Source: Bacillota bacterium (GTDB taxonomy: Bacteria > Bacillota > Bacilli > Bacillales_B > DSM-18226). Taken from it: a stretch of DNA of 10,566 nt. The notes below the pieces were generated by a model. It did no database searches. It saw nothing but the letters and a program-made list of their open reading frames with translations, and was not told the origin of the DNA. The stretch is taken from positions 1 through 10,566 of the forward strand of contig JAKACS010000055.1 in the NCBI GenBank assembly GCA_021821235.1, given 5' to 3'. Positions 1-6,276 of the stretch are shown piece after piece. A program made the translations under genes and the position numbers. Position 1 is the stretch's first letter, and each line of letters begins with the position of its first letter.

Positions 1-15
1 AAAGTTTTATCAATA

Positions 16-49
16 AAAAAGCTGGCACTATTCACCGTGCCAGCTTTTT
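16..49 (-). terminator. Intrinsic terminator of the DUF3813 gene
   Basis: A perfect 13-bp stem (arms 16-28 and 37-49) with an 8-base loop lies directly beyond the minus-strand stop codon at 52. Its GC core GCTGGCAC is flanked by A and T tracts on both sides, so it could also stop transcription arriving on the plus strand. Confidence 0.9.
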
Positions 50-51
50 GT

Positions 52-237
52 TTAACTCAGTTGTTCAAGCTCATATTGCAGTTCTTGGAGCTGGCTTTGT
101 TCGGCAACGGTTGAGTTCGCATAAGCTGAGCTTAATGCGTTCTTCGCTTTTTCCACAGCTGCTTGCTGGTCAGCAGGACTTGCTGATTTGGCCGCCTCCA
201 CAAATCTTCTTGCTTCCTGGAAAAGACGATTTCCCAT
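52..237 (-). CDS. DUF3813 family small protein
   Basis: This 61-residue protein resembles the DUF3813 family of Bacillaceae, which has no established function. It is mostly helical in character: an early charged segment (RLFQEARRFVEAAKSA) is followed by an Ala/Glu/Gln-rich stretch ending in QLQELQYELEQLS, which suggests a short coiled coil. There is no signal peptide or membrane segment, so it is probably cytosolic. The ATG at 237 is preceded by a GGGGG ribosome site 8 bases away. That site lies inside the end of the upstream 50-codon gene, whose stop is one base before this start, so the two are very probably translated together. The terminator at 16-49 closes the unit. The family call rests on recognition of the sequence and no function is inferred. 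Confidence 0.75.
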   Translation of the reverse strand: MGNRLFQEARRFVEAAKSASPADQQAAVEKAKNALSSAYANSTVAEQSQLQELQYELEQLS

Positions 238-238
238 C

Positions 239-391
239 TTATATTCCCCCTAAGGAGGAATGATGCCCATTTGCCATTTTATAGGCTTCCGCTTCCGCAT
301 ACGTCATATGGTAAGGGATGCGTTCGGCATGTTTATTAACGGTATCTTTTCCTTGTTGGACAAAGCGCTTCGATTTGTTTCGTTTACCCAT
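239..391 (-). CDS. Small basic hypothetical protein, 50 aa
   Basis: I translated this short frame by hand. It begins MGKRNKSKRFVQQ and ends GHHSSLGGI, with 50 codons and a TAA stop at 239-241. A good ribosome site (GGAGGG at about 8 bases) precedes the ATG at 391, and the DUF3813 gene starts one base after its stop. The N-terminus is very basic (K/R in six of the first nine residues), followed by an Ala/Glu/Tyr-rich middle (TYAEAEAYKMANG) and a His-Ser-Gly tail. There is no membrane segment and no cysteine. The size and composition resemble small spore or nucleic-acid-associated proteins of bacilli, but I do not recognise a family and assign no function. Start, ribosome site and coupling to the next gene support it as real. 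Confidence 0.7.
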   Translation of the reverse strand: MGKRNKSKRFVQQGKDTVNKHAERIPYHMTYAEAEAYKMANGHHSSLGGI

Positions 392-451
392 CTCGGGATC
401 CCTCCAATATCGTCGTGAGCTTGCCGAAACAGCATTTAAGCCGTTTCAAAA

Positions 452-480
452 ATAGTATGCCCTAGTAATAGGGAATTCAA
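452..480 (-). promoter_or_regulatory. Candidate sigma-A promoter for the 50-aa/DUF3813 pair
   Basis: Reading the minus strand, TTGAAT (480-475), a 17-bp spacer and TACTAT (457-452) form a good vegetative promoter about 55 bases upstream of the ATG at 391. The spacer contains a 5-bp inverted repeat, CCCTA-N4-TAGGG. The right arm of that repeat could instead pair with AATAGGG near the yitU stop codon, so two exclusive hairpins are possible. No convincing terminator separates yitU from this promoter, so read-through from yitU is possible. Confidence 0.5.
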
Positions 481-492
481 TGAGTAATCGCC

Positions 493-1305
493 CTATTTAA
501 TATTTAACAATTCTGCCAAATAAACACCGACCCCATCTTCCTCATTTGTGAGGGTTACATCGTTTGCAACTGCTTTCACCTGATCAATCCCGTTTCCCAT
601 CGCCACGCCACGGCCGGCATATTCAAGCATTTCCAGATCATTGTCTTCATCGCCAAATGCAACAATCCGTTCTCGGGGAATGTCAAAGTAGTCAGCGGCT
701 TTTTTTAAACCAATTGCTTTATGGAGACCGCTTTTGATGATTTCAATTACATGCCAAGGAGCGGCCCAACTGCGTTGTTCAATCACTTCTGCATGCACGT
801 CGGAGAGATGCTGACGGATTTTCCGTAAATCATTCTCGTTCGTATGAATGAGCAGGCTTGTCGGGGAATCTGTTAAATAGCGCCCTAAATCACCTGTTGT
901 AATTTTGGGGTTTCCCATGCTGAAAATATCCAACAATTTTTCATCATGATAATGAAAATACACTTCATCCATTACTTCTGCAATGATATTGTGAAATTGG
1001 AATGAGCGGCAGGCATCAATAATTTGTTTGGCAACACGAATATCCAACGGCGAATGGAACAATCCCCAGTTTGGATCTTTCGGATGGTGAATAAAAGCGC
1101 CGTTAAAATTAACAATCGGAGTGTCCAGCTCAAGTTCGTTATAATACATTTCACTTGACCGAAAAGGCCTTCCGGTAGCTATCATGACAATATGACCTAA
1201 CTCTTTTGCTTTTTGAATAATTTCCTTTGTCTTTTGGGAAATGGTTTTATTATCTTTCAACAATGTACCGTCTAAATCAACCGCAATTAAATGTCGTTCT
1301 GCCAT
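493..1305 (-). CDS. yitU: HAD-IIB (Cof-type) phosphatase, YitU-like
   Basis: This 270-residue protein is a complete Cof-type HAD-superfamily phosphatase. Motif I is DLDGT (nucleophile D10, acid/base D12), motif II is ATGRP (T44), the motif III lysine is probably K196, and motif IV is GDEDND (D219, D223) for magnesium. The large cap between motifs II and III is typical of subclass IIB. B. subtilis YitU is one of several HAD proteins shown to dephosphorylate 5-amino-6-ribitylamino-uracil phosphate in riboflavin synthesis; that the same substrate is used here is inference from similarity and context. The ATG at 1305 has an AAGGAG site about 6 bases upstream. The gene diverges from the yitV/yitW pair, keeping company with the same partners as in B. 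subtilis. Cytosolic; no defects seen. Confidence 0.88.
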   Translation of the reverse strand: MAERHLIAVDLDGTLLKDNKTISQKTKEIIQKAKELGHIVMIATGRPFRSSEMYYNELELDTPIVNFNGAFIHHPKDPNWGLFHSPLDIRVAKQIIDACRSFQFHNIIAEVMDEVYFHYHDEKLLDIFSMGNPKITTGDLGRYLTDSPTSLLIHTNENDLRKIRQHLSDVHAEVIEQRSWAAPWHVIEIIKSGLHKAIGLKKAADYFDIPRERIVAFGDEDNDLEMLEYAGRGVAMGNGIDQVKAVANDVTLTNEEDGVGVYLAELLNIK

Positions 1306-1342
1306 AAGTTCTCCTTCTTCAATAAAATTCAGTGGTTTTGAT

Positions 1343-1371
1343 TTCGAAAAAAGCCAACAACATGCTACAAT
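1343..1371 (+). promoter_or_regulatory. Candidate extended -10 promoter for yitV-yitW
   Basis: TACAAT at 1366-1371 is preceded by TGC, giving an extended -10 element, with a weak -35 (TTCGAA, 1343-1348) at 17 bp. Transcription would begin near 1378, leaving a leader of about 127 bases before the TTG start at 1505. A second -10-like TATACT at 1473-1478 has no good -35 and is less likely. Confidence 0.4.
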
Positions 1372-1404
1372 ACAACTAGTGTTTGATGTTTTGCTCTTTC
1401 TTAT

Positions 1405-1419
1405 GGTAACTATGTTACC
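1405..1419. repeat. Perfect inverted repeat in the yitV leader
   Basis: GGTAAC-TAT-GTTACC is a 6-bp perfect inverted repeat with a 3-base centre, located just downstream of the proposed yitV start point. It could be an operator or a small RNA hairpin. No T tract follows, so it is not a terminator. Chance occurrence is possible. Confidence 0.35.
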
Positions 1420-1504
1420 AATTTTATATCGTACCTGTAAAAAAATTCACTTAAAAAATTTTTTGCAGCTTGTATACTATCTTTATGCTGTGGGAGGGAA
1501 AATA

Positions 1505-2332
1505 TTGATCACCATTGAAAAGGAACGGATAGAAGGGATTCCGCTCCTTCATGTTGCCGAGCACGATGTGCGCTGGCAAAAGCTGCCGCTGATTATTTTT
1601 ATTCATGGGTTTACAAGCGTAAAGGAACGAAATTTGCATTATGCATATCTTTTGGCAGATGCCGGCTTTCGCGTCGTCCTGCCGGAAGCGTTATACCACG
1701 GGGAAAGAGCAAAGGGTTTGAAACCAGATGATTTTTATAAACACTTTTGGGAAATTGTCTTGACATCGATTGAAGAAATAAAAAGTGTGAAAGAATATTA
1801 TGATCAAAAAGAATTGACAATGGATGGCGAAGTTGGTGTTGCTGGAACGTCAATGGGTGGAATCGCTGCTCTTGGTGCCCTAACCCAATATCCATGGATC
1901 AAAGCGGCTGTCAGTTTAATGGGTATGCCTGCATACGAAAAATTTTCATATTGGCAGCTTGAGCAATTAAAAAAACAAGGAATACATCTCCCTTTCACAG
2001 ATGAAGAAATCAAAGAGCAAATCGCAGCAATCCGTCAATACGATTTAAGCCTTCAGCCACAAATGCTTGCCAATCGACCATTGCTGTTTTGGCATGGTAA
2101 AAAGGATCCAATGGTTCCATATGAATTAACCCGTGGATTTTTCGAATCCATCCGCGGGATGTATTCCAAAAACGAGGAAAAGCTTGCATTTATTTCGGAC
2201 GAACATGCTGGGCACAATGTTAGCATTGCCGGTGTAGAAGCTGCGGTTGATTGGTTTAAAAAATATCTTAACAACCGGTCTTTACAAAAGACACGGAAAA
2301 CGAACAAAGTGGGAGTGAACATTCATGAATGA
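1505..2332 (+). CDS. yitV: Alpha/beta hydrolase, YitV-like
   Basis: This 275-residue protein has a full alpha/beta-hydrolase set: oxyanion strand IFIHGF (residues 31-36), nucleophile elbow GTSMGG with Ser116, acid Asp201 in HGKKDPMVP, and His237 in HAGH. It belongs to the prolyl-oligopeptidase-like esterase group and resembles B. subtilis YitV, whose substrate is not established. The open frame extends upstream to 1241, but the TTG at 1505 is the likely start: GGGAGGG lies 6 bases upstream, the protein then begins (M)ITIEKERIEGIPLLHV as expected for the family, and the extension would run through the promoter and into yitU. The tail after about residue 255 is basic and looks longer than in B. 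subtilis. The stop overlaps the yitW start by 8 bases, so translation is coupled. Confidence 0.85.
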   Translation: MITIEKERIEGIPLLHVAEHDVRWQKLPLIIFIHGFTSVKERNLHYAYLLADAGFRVVLPEALYHGERAKGLKPDDFYKHFWEIVLTSIEEIKSVKEYYDQKELTMDGEVGVAGTSMGGIAALGALTQYPWIKAAVSLMGMPAYEKFSYWQLEQLKKQGIHLPFTDEEIKEQIAAIRQYDLSLQPQMLANRPLLFWHGKKDPMVPYELTRGFFESIRGMYSKNEEKLAFISDEHAGHNVSIAGVEAAVDWFKKYLNNRSLQKTRKTNKVGVNIHE

Positions 2333-2633
2333 GGAATTAAAGGAAAATATTCTTGGTGCCCTTGAGTTGGTTATTGACCCTGAATTGGGCATCGATATTG
2401 TCAATTTAGGATTGGTATATAATATCGAAATGGATGAAGCCGGCGTTGTGACGATTACAATGACGTTAACGGCGATTGGATGCCCGCTTGCCGGAACAAT
2501 TGTAGATCAAGTCAAACGAGCTCTTGCAGATATTCCGGAAATTAAAGGTGTTGAGGTCAACATTGTCTTTAATCCGCCATGGAATAAAGACATGATGTCA
2601 AGATACGCAAAAATCGCTCTAGGAATCCGATAA
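2325..2633 (+). CDS. yitW: MIP18/DUF59 iron-sulfur assembly factor, YitW-like
   Basis: This 102-residue protein is a complete MIP18 (DUF59, SufT-like) domain. Typical features are the early IDPELGIDIVNLGLVY segment (DPE at 18-20), the TAIGCP motif with its conserved Cys53, and the FNPPW region near the end. Members of this family help mature Fe-S proteins, and B. subtilis YitW (SufT) is of this type. It overlaps the end of yitV by 8 bases, has a GGGAG site inside the yitV coding region, and is followed 3 bases later by a strong terminator, so yitV-yitW is a closed two-gene operon. Its position next to an island full of Fe-S proteins (radical SAM enzymes, Fnr, Ric target proteins) is suggestive, but the terminator argues for separate transcription. 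Confidence 0.9.
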   Translation: MNEELKENILGALELVIDPELGIDIVNLGLVYNIEMDEAGVVTITMTLTAIGCPLAGTIVDQVKRALADIPEIKGVEVNIVFNPPWNKDMMSRYAKIALGIR

Positions 2634-2635
2634 TC

Positions 2636-2672
2636 AAGTAAAAAACAGCAGGCAAACTGCTGTTTTTTACTT
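2636..2672 (+). terminator. Strong intrinsic terminator after yitW
   Basis: A perfect 16-bp stem (2636-2651 and 2657-2672) with loop GCAAA and a T6 run within the 3' arm. It separates the yitV-yitW operon from the anaerobic island. The mirrored A/T tracts make it potentially bidirectional. Confidence 0.95.
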
Positions 2673-2708
2673 AGGAAGGATCGCTGCCTGTACTTTTTAT
2701 TCTCGAAG

Positions 2709-2752
2709 AAGTGAGGTAATTCACTTTTTCTGGAACAAAAGCCCTCTATAAT
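2709..2752 (+). promoter_or_regulatory. Fnr-dependent class II promoter of the radical SAM gene
   Basis: AAGTGA-GGTAAT-TCACTT (2709-2726) is a perfect 6-bp inverted repeat matching the Gram-positive Fnr box GTGA-N6-TCAC. The -10 TATAAT lies at 2747-2752, predicting a start at 2759. The box centre, 2717.5, is exactly at -41.5, where Fnr replaces the -35 contact. No good -35 hexamer is present, as expected for an activator-dependent promoter. Confidence 0.88.
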
Positions 2753-2794
2753 AAGAAATAGATAGGCGTTAGCCGTTTTTAGGGGGCGTTACAA

Positions 2795-3922
2795 TTGGTA
2801 TTCAACCGTGATTTTAACCAGGATCCGTTTATTGTGATTTGGGAGTTGACCCGGGCATGTCAACTAAAGTGCCTTCATTGCCGTGCTGAAGCGCAATACC
2901 GCCGAGACCCTAGTGAGCTTACATTTGAAGAAGGCAAGCAATTAATTGATCAAATATATGAATTGAACAATCCGATGCTTGTTTTTACTGGCGGAGATCC
3001 GTTGATGCGGGAAGATGTTTTTGATATTGCCAAATATGCGGTGGATAAAGGCATACGTGTATCGATGACACCGAGCGCTACACCAAATGTTACAAAAGAA
3101 GCCATTGAAAAAGCGAAAGAAGTGGGCCTTTCCCGCTGGGCATTCAGCCTTGACGGACCGACGGCAGCAATTCACGACCATTTCCGGGGTACAGCTGGTT
3201 CATTTGAGCTTACGCTTGAAAGAATCAAGTATTTACATGAGCTGGAAATTCCCGTGCAAATCAATACCGTGATATCCCGGTATAATATTGATTATTTAGA
3301 TGAAATGGCAAAGGTGGTAGAAGATCTGAACTGCGTGCTCTGGAGTGTCTTTTTCCTCGTTCCGACTGGAAGGGGTCAGGAATCTGACATGATTTCACCA
3401 GTAGAGCATGAAAAAGTTTTCAGATGGCTATATGATTTGAGCAAGCGTGTTTCGTTTGACATTAAAACCACCGCAGCACAGCATTACCGGCGTGTTGTGA
3501 TCCAGCAAAAAATGCGGGAGGCAAAAGACCAGACGCAGGAAATCAACTATTTAAATGCCTTGACAGAGCAAGGATTAACTGGCTCGATTGATGGGCTTGG
3601 CCGGGCGCCAAAAGGAGTAAACGACGGGAACGGCTTTGTATTTATCTCCCATATTGGCGATGTGTATCCGAGTGGACTTTTACCAGTAAAAGCAGGGAAT
3701 GTGCGCGAAACGCCGCTCGCCGAAATTTACCGCGAATCGCCGATTTTCAAATCGCTGCGAAATCCGGATCTCTATAAAGGAAAATGCGGCGTTTGCGAAT
3801 ATCGCTATGTGTGCGGTGGCTCAAGATCAAGAGCATATGCGGTTACAGGAGATTATTTGGAAAGTGAACCTTTTTGCATTTATATCCCGAAAGCATTGCG
3901 GGAAAAACAAATTCAAGGGTAG
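2795..3922 (+). CDS. Radical SAM/SPASM protein (TIGR04053-like), Fnr-controlled
   Basis: This 375-residue protein has the radical SAM cysteines CQLKCLHC (C22, C26, C29) that bind the SAM cluster, a GGDP motif (66-69) for SAM, and a C-terminal SPASM-type region with C331, C334, C340 and C361 for auxiliary cluster binding. It resembles the TIGR04053 group, relatives of the heme-pathway enzymes NirJ and AhbD; the substrate of this group is not known to me. The TTG start at 2795 is chosen because AGGGGGCG sits 6-7 bases upstream and the protein then opens with VFNRDFNQDPFIVIWELTRAC. It stands alone between a terminator and a convergent fnr gene, under an Fnr box at -41.5, so it should be made only without oxygen. 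A role in heme or cofactor modification for nitrate/nitrite respiration is inference. No truncation seen. Confidence 0.85.
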   Translation: MVFNRDFNQDPFIVIWELTRACQLKCLHCRAEAQYRRDPSELTFEEGKQLIDQIYELNNPMLVFTGGDPLMREDVFDIAKYAVDKGIRVSMTPSATPNVTKEAIEKAKEVGLSRWAFSLDGPTAAIHDHFRGTAGSFELTLERIKYLHELEIPVQINTVISRYNIDYLDEMAKVVEDLNCVLWSVFFLVPTGRGQESDMISPVEHEKVFRWLYDLSKRVSFDIKTTAAQHYRRVVIQQKMREAKDQTQEINYLNALTEQGLTGSIDGLGRAPKGVNDGNGFVFISHIGDVYPSGLLPVKAGNVRETPLAEIYRESPIFKSLRNPDLYKGKCGVCEYRYVCGGSRSRAYAVTGDYLESEPFCIYIPKALREKQIQG

Positions 3923-3956
3923 AAAAAAGCTTGGACAGCATTTGATCATTAAATGT

Positions 3957-4028
3957 AAACTTGCCGATTGGCGAGTCCCTAAGGACGAAGACAGAGGCAT
4001 AGTTGAATTTATGCGTTCAGAATCTATG
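3957..4028. repeat. Structured hairpin element downstream of the radical SAM gene (copy A)
   Basis: Three hairpins follow each other: CTTGCC-GATT-GGCGAG (3960-3975), GTCC-CTAA-GGAC (3975-3986), and CATAG-TGAA paired with TTCA-CTATG (3998-4028). The 19 bases at 3957-3975 recur exactly, inverted, at 6205-6223. There is no T tract after the hairpins, so this is not a simple terminator. Possible identities are a dispersed palindromic repeat of bacilli or a piece of structured RNA. I cannot name a family. Confidence 0.45.
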
Positions 4029-4056
4029 GGTAATAAATGCTGATTAGCTAAAAAGA

Positions 4057-4076
4057 GGGGCGGCAGATGCCGTCCC
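4057..4076 (-). terminator. Terminator of fnr copy 1 (bidirectional)
   Basis: GGGGCGGC-AGAT-GCCGTCCC forms an 8-bp stem (one G-T pair). On the minus strand it is followed by TCTTTTT, the better T tract, 15 bases past the fnr stop at 4091. On the plus strand TTGTTTG follows, so it can also end the radical SAM transcript, which has no other terminator. Confidence 0.8.
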
Positions 4077-4090
4077 TTGTTTGTCACAAA

Positions 4091-4789
4091 CTATTCGATG
4101 CTACAATAAACCGCCGGACAATTTTCACAACCGATTTCATCTTTCAAATACTGTAGATTAAGAATCGAAATTTTCCCTTTTTTTATCGAAATGATCTGAT
4201 CCCGCTTTAATTCGCTTAAGATGCGGTTTGTACTTTCTCTGGAGGTGCCGCAAAAATTGGCAAGCTCTTGGTTGGTTAAAGGCAGATCAATCAGGATTCC
4301 GTCTTTTTGCTTTACGCCATAGCTATTGGACATGCGAATTAAGGTCGAAAATAATGCGCCGCGTTTCCCGTTTAAGACAAGATCGCGAAATTTCGTCTGT
4401 GTTTTGCGAAAATGATCGCTCATCCATTTCATAAATTCAAATGCAAGTGTGCTATCTTGAAAAATTTCTGTTTCAAGCAAATCTTTTCGAATGGCGGCAA
4501 CCTCAGTTGTTTCCAGAACTTTTGCGCTTAATAAAAATTTAGGTTCATTGGTAAATAAAGTGAGTTCTCCGCAAATATCATTCGCACCGCAAATACGTAA
4601 TGACAGTTCCCGGCCGTCAGAAGTAATTTTGCTAATTTGAACTTTACCAGACAAGATGATATAAAGCTCTTCAGCTTTCATTCCTTCTTGAAACAAATAT
4701 GTTCCGCGATCCGCTGTGAATTTTCGGTCAGCAAACCGAAGCAGCTCTTTAATTTGAATGGAATGAGTGGATTTCATATTCGTCATCAA
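4091..4789 (-). CDS. fnr: Fnr-type oxygen-sensing regulator, copy 1
   Basis: This 232-residue Crp/Fnr-family activator has an N-terminal cyclic-nucleotide-like beta barrel (about 20-110), a dimer helix (about 113-140) and a C-terminal winged helix with LTNQELANFCGTSRESTNRIL as the helix-turn-helix. It is of the B. subtilis type: the C-terminal CENCPAVYC gives C221, C224 and C229, and Asp136 in KFRDLV matches Asp141, the fourth ligand of the [4Fe-4S] cluster in B. subtilis Fnr (C227, C230, C235). SRE-x3-R in the recognition helix fits binding of TGTGA half-sites, which occur at four promoters nearby. The first codon is TTG at 4789 with AAGAAGG 9 bases upstream; ATG at 4786 and 4777 are alternatives. 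No Fnr box fits its own upstream region, so it does not look like a class II Fnr target. A paralogue lies at 9989-10566. Confidence 0.9.
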   Translation of the reverse strand: MMTNMKSTHSIQIKELLRFADRKFTADRGTYLFQEGMKAEELYIILSGKVQISKITSDGRELSLRICGANDICGELTLFTNEPKFLLSAKVLETTEVAAIRKDLLETEIFQDSTLAFEFMKWMSDHFRKTQTKFRDLVLNGKRGALFSTLIRMSNSYGVKQKDGILIDLPLTNQELANFCGTSRESTNRILSELKRDQIISIKKGKISILNLQYLKDEIGCENCPAVYCSIE

Positions 4790-4963
4790 TCATCTACACC
4801 TTCTTCTTCATGATTAAAATTGCCAAGGGGCAAACCGTTTCATCACTGTTGAACTAGATAAATTCATTTCTAAAACCATTGTAGCTCAAGATCAGGAAAA
4901 TAAAAGGTATTAACAATGACAATATAGTGAAAACTTTTAAAAAAAATGTTTTTTTGAAGCGAA
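4790..4963. other. Upstream region of fnr copy 1, AT-rich
   Basis: This is the fnr half of the 348-base gap between divergent fnr and moaA. I see no coding frame and no clear -35/-10 pair for fnr on the minus strand. A small hairpin TTGCC-AAGG-GGCAA (4820-4833) followed on the minus strand by TTTT lies about 30 bases before the fnr start and might affect expression. A/T runs around 4935-4955 may be UP-element-like. Confidence 0.4.
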
Positions 4964-5007
4964 ATGTGATAATCTTTACATCGGCAGGGTATAAAGGAAA
5001 GTAAAAT
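4964..5007 (+). promoter_or_regulatory. Fnr-dependent class II promoter of moaA
   Basis: ATGTGA-TAATCT-TTACAT (4964-4981) matches the Fnr box TGTGA-N6-TCACA with one mismatch. The -10 TAAAAT is at 5002-5007, predicting a start at 5014; the box centre 4972.5 is exactly at -41.5. No -35 hexamer of quality is present. The site is about 190 bases from the divergent fnr start and is unlikely to drive that gene directly. Confidence 0.82.
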
Positions 5008-5013
5008 AGGAGA

Positions 5014-5137
5014 TTAGCTTGCCGAATAAATCATTGTTGTCAACATAAGTATAGAGCTAAGAAAGTTTTTAAGAAAGAAGAGTTTTGTGTACGAAATGTG
5101 CCGGATAACTGGTTTTTAAATAATGGAGTTGATAAAT
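5014..5137 (+). promoter_or_regulatory. Long moaA leader RNA
   Basis: From the predicted start at 5014 to the moaA ATG the leader is 124 bases. Its first bases TTAGCTT (5014-5020) can pair with GAGCTAA (5054-5060), enclosing the near-palindrome TGTTGTCAACA. There is no terminator-like hairpin and I cannot match it to the molybdenum cofactor riboswitch by eye. Leader function is unproven. Confidence 0.3.
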
Positions 5138-6154
5138 ATGGGAAAAACCATTATTAAAGATACATTGCACAGGCCTTTAAGGGATCTAAGGATTTCGGTC
5201 ATTGACCGCTGCAATTTTCGCTGCCAATATTGTATGCCAGCCGATCAATTTGGACCAGATTTTGCCTTTTTGCCGAAAAGCGCTTTGTTAACATATGAAG
5301 AAATTGAACGGATTTCGACGATTTTCGTCCAGCTTGGAGTTGAAAAAATCCGCTTAACTGGGGGTGAACCCCTCCTGCGAAAGGATTTGCCTCTTCTGGT
5401 TGAGAAGCTTTCAAAAATTGAAGGATTGTCGGATATCGGGTTAACGACAAATGGTGTAATGCTTCCAAAACTTGCCGGTGATTTGAAAAAAGCAGGACTT
5501 AAAAGGGTGAATGTCAGCCTCGACAGCCTCGATGATGAACTGTTTGGCAAAATTAACGGGCGGAAAGTGGGCACAAGACCAGTGCTTGACGGTATAGAAG
5601 CGGCAAAAAAGGCCGGGCTGGGCGTAAAAGTGAATATGGTCGTAAAAAAAGGGTTGAACGATACGGAAATTATACCAATGGCCGATTTTTGCAAACGGGA
5701 AGGTCTGCAACTGCGGTTTATTGAATACATGGATGTCGGCTCAACAAACGGCTGGAAAATGGATGACGTTGTGACAAAAAAGGAAATTTATGATCTGTTA
5801 AAGCAACAGTATGAGTTGGAACCTGTTGAACCTGCTTATTTTGGTGAAGTGGCGAAGCTGTATCATTACAAAGGAACAAAAGTGGATGTCGGCTTTATTA
5901 CATCGGTTTCGGAATCATTCTGCAGCAGCTGTACACGGGCGCGTCTGTCAGCGAATGGCCAAATCTTTACTTGTTTGTTTAACGGAAATGGCCATGACAT
6001 CCGAAATATGATGAGAAATGGGGCTACAGATGAAGAGCTTCGCAATCGAATTGTGGATATCTGGGGCGGCCGCAAAGACCGTTATTCGGATGAAAGGACT
6101 CTAGCGACAGCTTCTAACCGGAAAAAGATCGAAATGTCCTATATTGGCGGTTAA
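5138..6154 (+). CDS. moaA: GTP 3',8-cyclase MoaA (molybdenum cofactor synthesis)
   Basis: MoaA is the radical SAM enzyme that turns GTP into 3',8-cyclo-GTP, the first step of molybdopterin synthesis. The 338-residue product has the SAM-cluster motif CNFRCQYC (C25, C29, C32), GGEP (75-78), the second-cluster cysteines C262, C265 and C279, and the C-terminal Gly-Gly tail needed for activity, so it looks fully functional. The ATG at 5138 is preferred over the in-frame ATG at 5123 because GGAG (5125-5128) sits 9 bases before it and the protein then starts [18 protein letters not shown], as in relatives. It is monocistronic, with its own Fnr box and terminator. MoaC, MoaD, MoaE and MoeB must be encoded elsewhere. 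Control by Fnr links cofactor supply to anaerobic nitrate reductase. Confidence 0.96.
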   Translation: MGKTIIKDTLHRPLRDLRISVIDRCNFRCQYCMPADQFGPDFAFLPKSALLTYEEIERISTIFVQLGVEKIRLTGGEPLLRKDLPLLVEKLSKIEGLSDIGLTTNGVMLPKLAGDLKKAGLKRVNVSLDSLDDELFGKINGRKVGTRPVLDGIEAAKKAGLGVKVNMVVKKGLNDTEIIPMADFCKREGLQLRFIEYMDVGSTNGWKMDDVVTKKEIYDLLKQQYELEPVEPAYFGEVAKLYHYKGTKVDVGFITSVSESFCSSCTRARLSANGQIFTCLFNGNGHDIRNMMRNGATDEELRNRIVDIWGGRKDRYSDERTLATASNRKKIEMSYIGG

Positions 6155-6160
6155 CTTAGG

Positions 6161-6195
6161 AAAGATGGGCTTGCTGGATGCGGCTCATCTTTTTT
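6161..6195 (+). terminator. Intrinsic terminator of moaA
   Basis: Stem AAAGATGGGC (6161-6170) pairs with GCTCATCTTT (6183-6192, one G-T pair) across a 12-base loop, followed by more T residues to 6195. It lies 6 bases after the moaA stop. Confidence 0.85.
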
Positions 6196-6223
6196 AGCCA
6201 AAGGCTCGCCAATCGGCAAGTTT
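6196..6223. repeat. Partial inverted copy B of the hairpin element
   Basis: The 19 bases CTCGCCAATCGGCAAGTTT (6205-6223) are the exact reverse complement of 3957-3975. Next to them AGCC-AAA-GGCT (6196-6206) forms a short second hairpin in the same relative place as copy A's GTCC-CTAA-GGAC, but with different bases on both arms. The third hairpin of copy A is absent. The element sits between the moaA and ric terminators. Confidence 0.45.
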
Positions 6224-6235
6224 TCTTTAGAATAA

Positions 6236-6271
6236 CGAAAGCCTGCTGCCATGATTGGCAGCAGGCTTTCG
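6236..6271 (-). terminator. Terminator of ric
   Basis: A perfect 15-bp GC-rich stem (6236-6250 and 6257-6271, loop ATGATT) begins 5 bases after the ric stop. The T tract on the minus strand (TTATTCT) is weak, but the stem is long. It may act in both directions. Confidence 0.85.
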
Positions 6272-6276
6272 CATTC

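Noticed and set aside
452..480. Sigma-G type promoter for the 50-aa gene (CATACTA fits the -10 consensus)
   Set aside because: No matching -35 lies about 18 bp upstream, whereas TTGAAT-17-TACTAT fits sigma-A well.
1241..1504. N-terminal extension of the yitV frame starting at 1241
   Set aside because: It overlaps the start of yitU and the intergenic region, is low in recognisable protein sequence, and has no ribosome site; TTG at 1505 has GGGAGGG at ideal spacing and matches the expected family N-terminus.
3699..4043. 114-codon plus-strand frame running from within the radical SAM gene into the gap
   Set aside because: Its first two thirds are a shadow of the radical SAM gene; the tail only covers the hairpin element at 3957-4028, and there is no start signal.
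5245..5730. 161-codon minus-strand frame inside moaA
   Set aside because: It lies antisense to a complete, well-conserved moaA and has a composition typical of a shadow frame.
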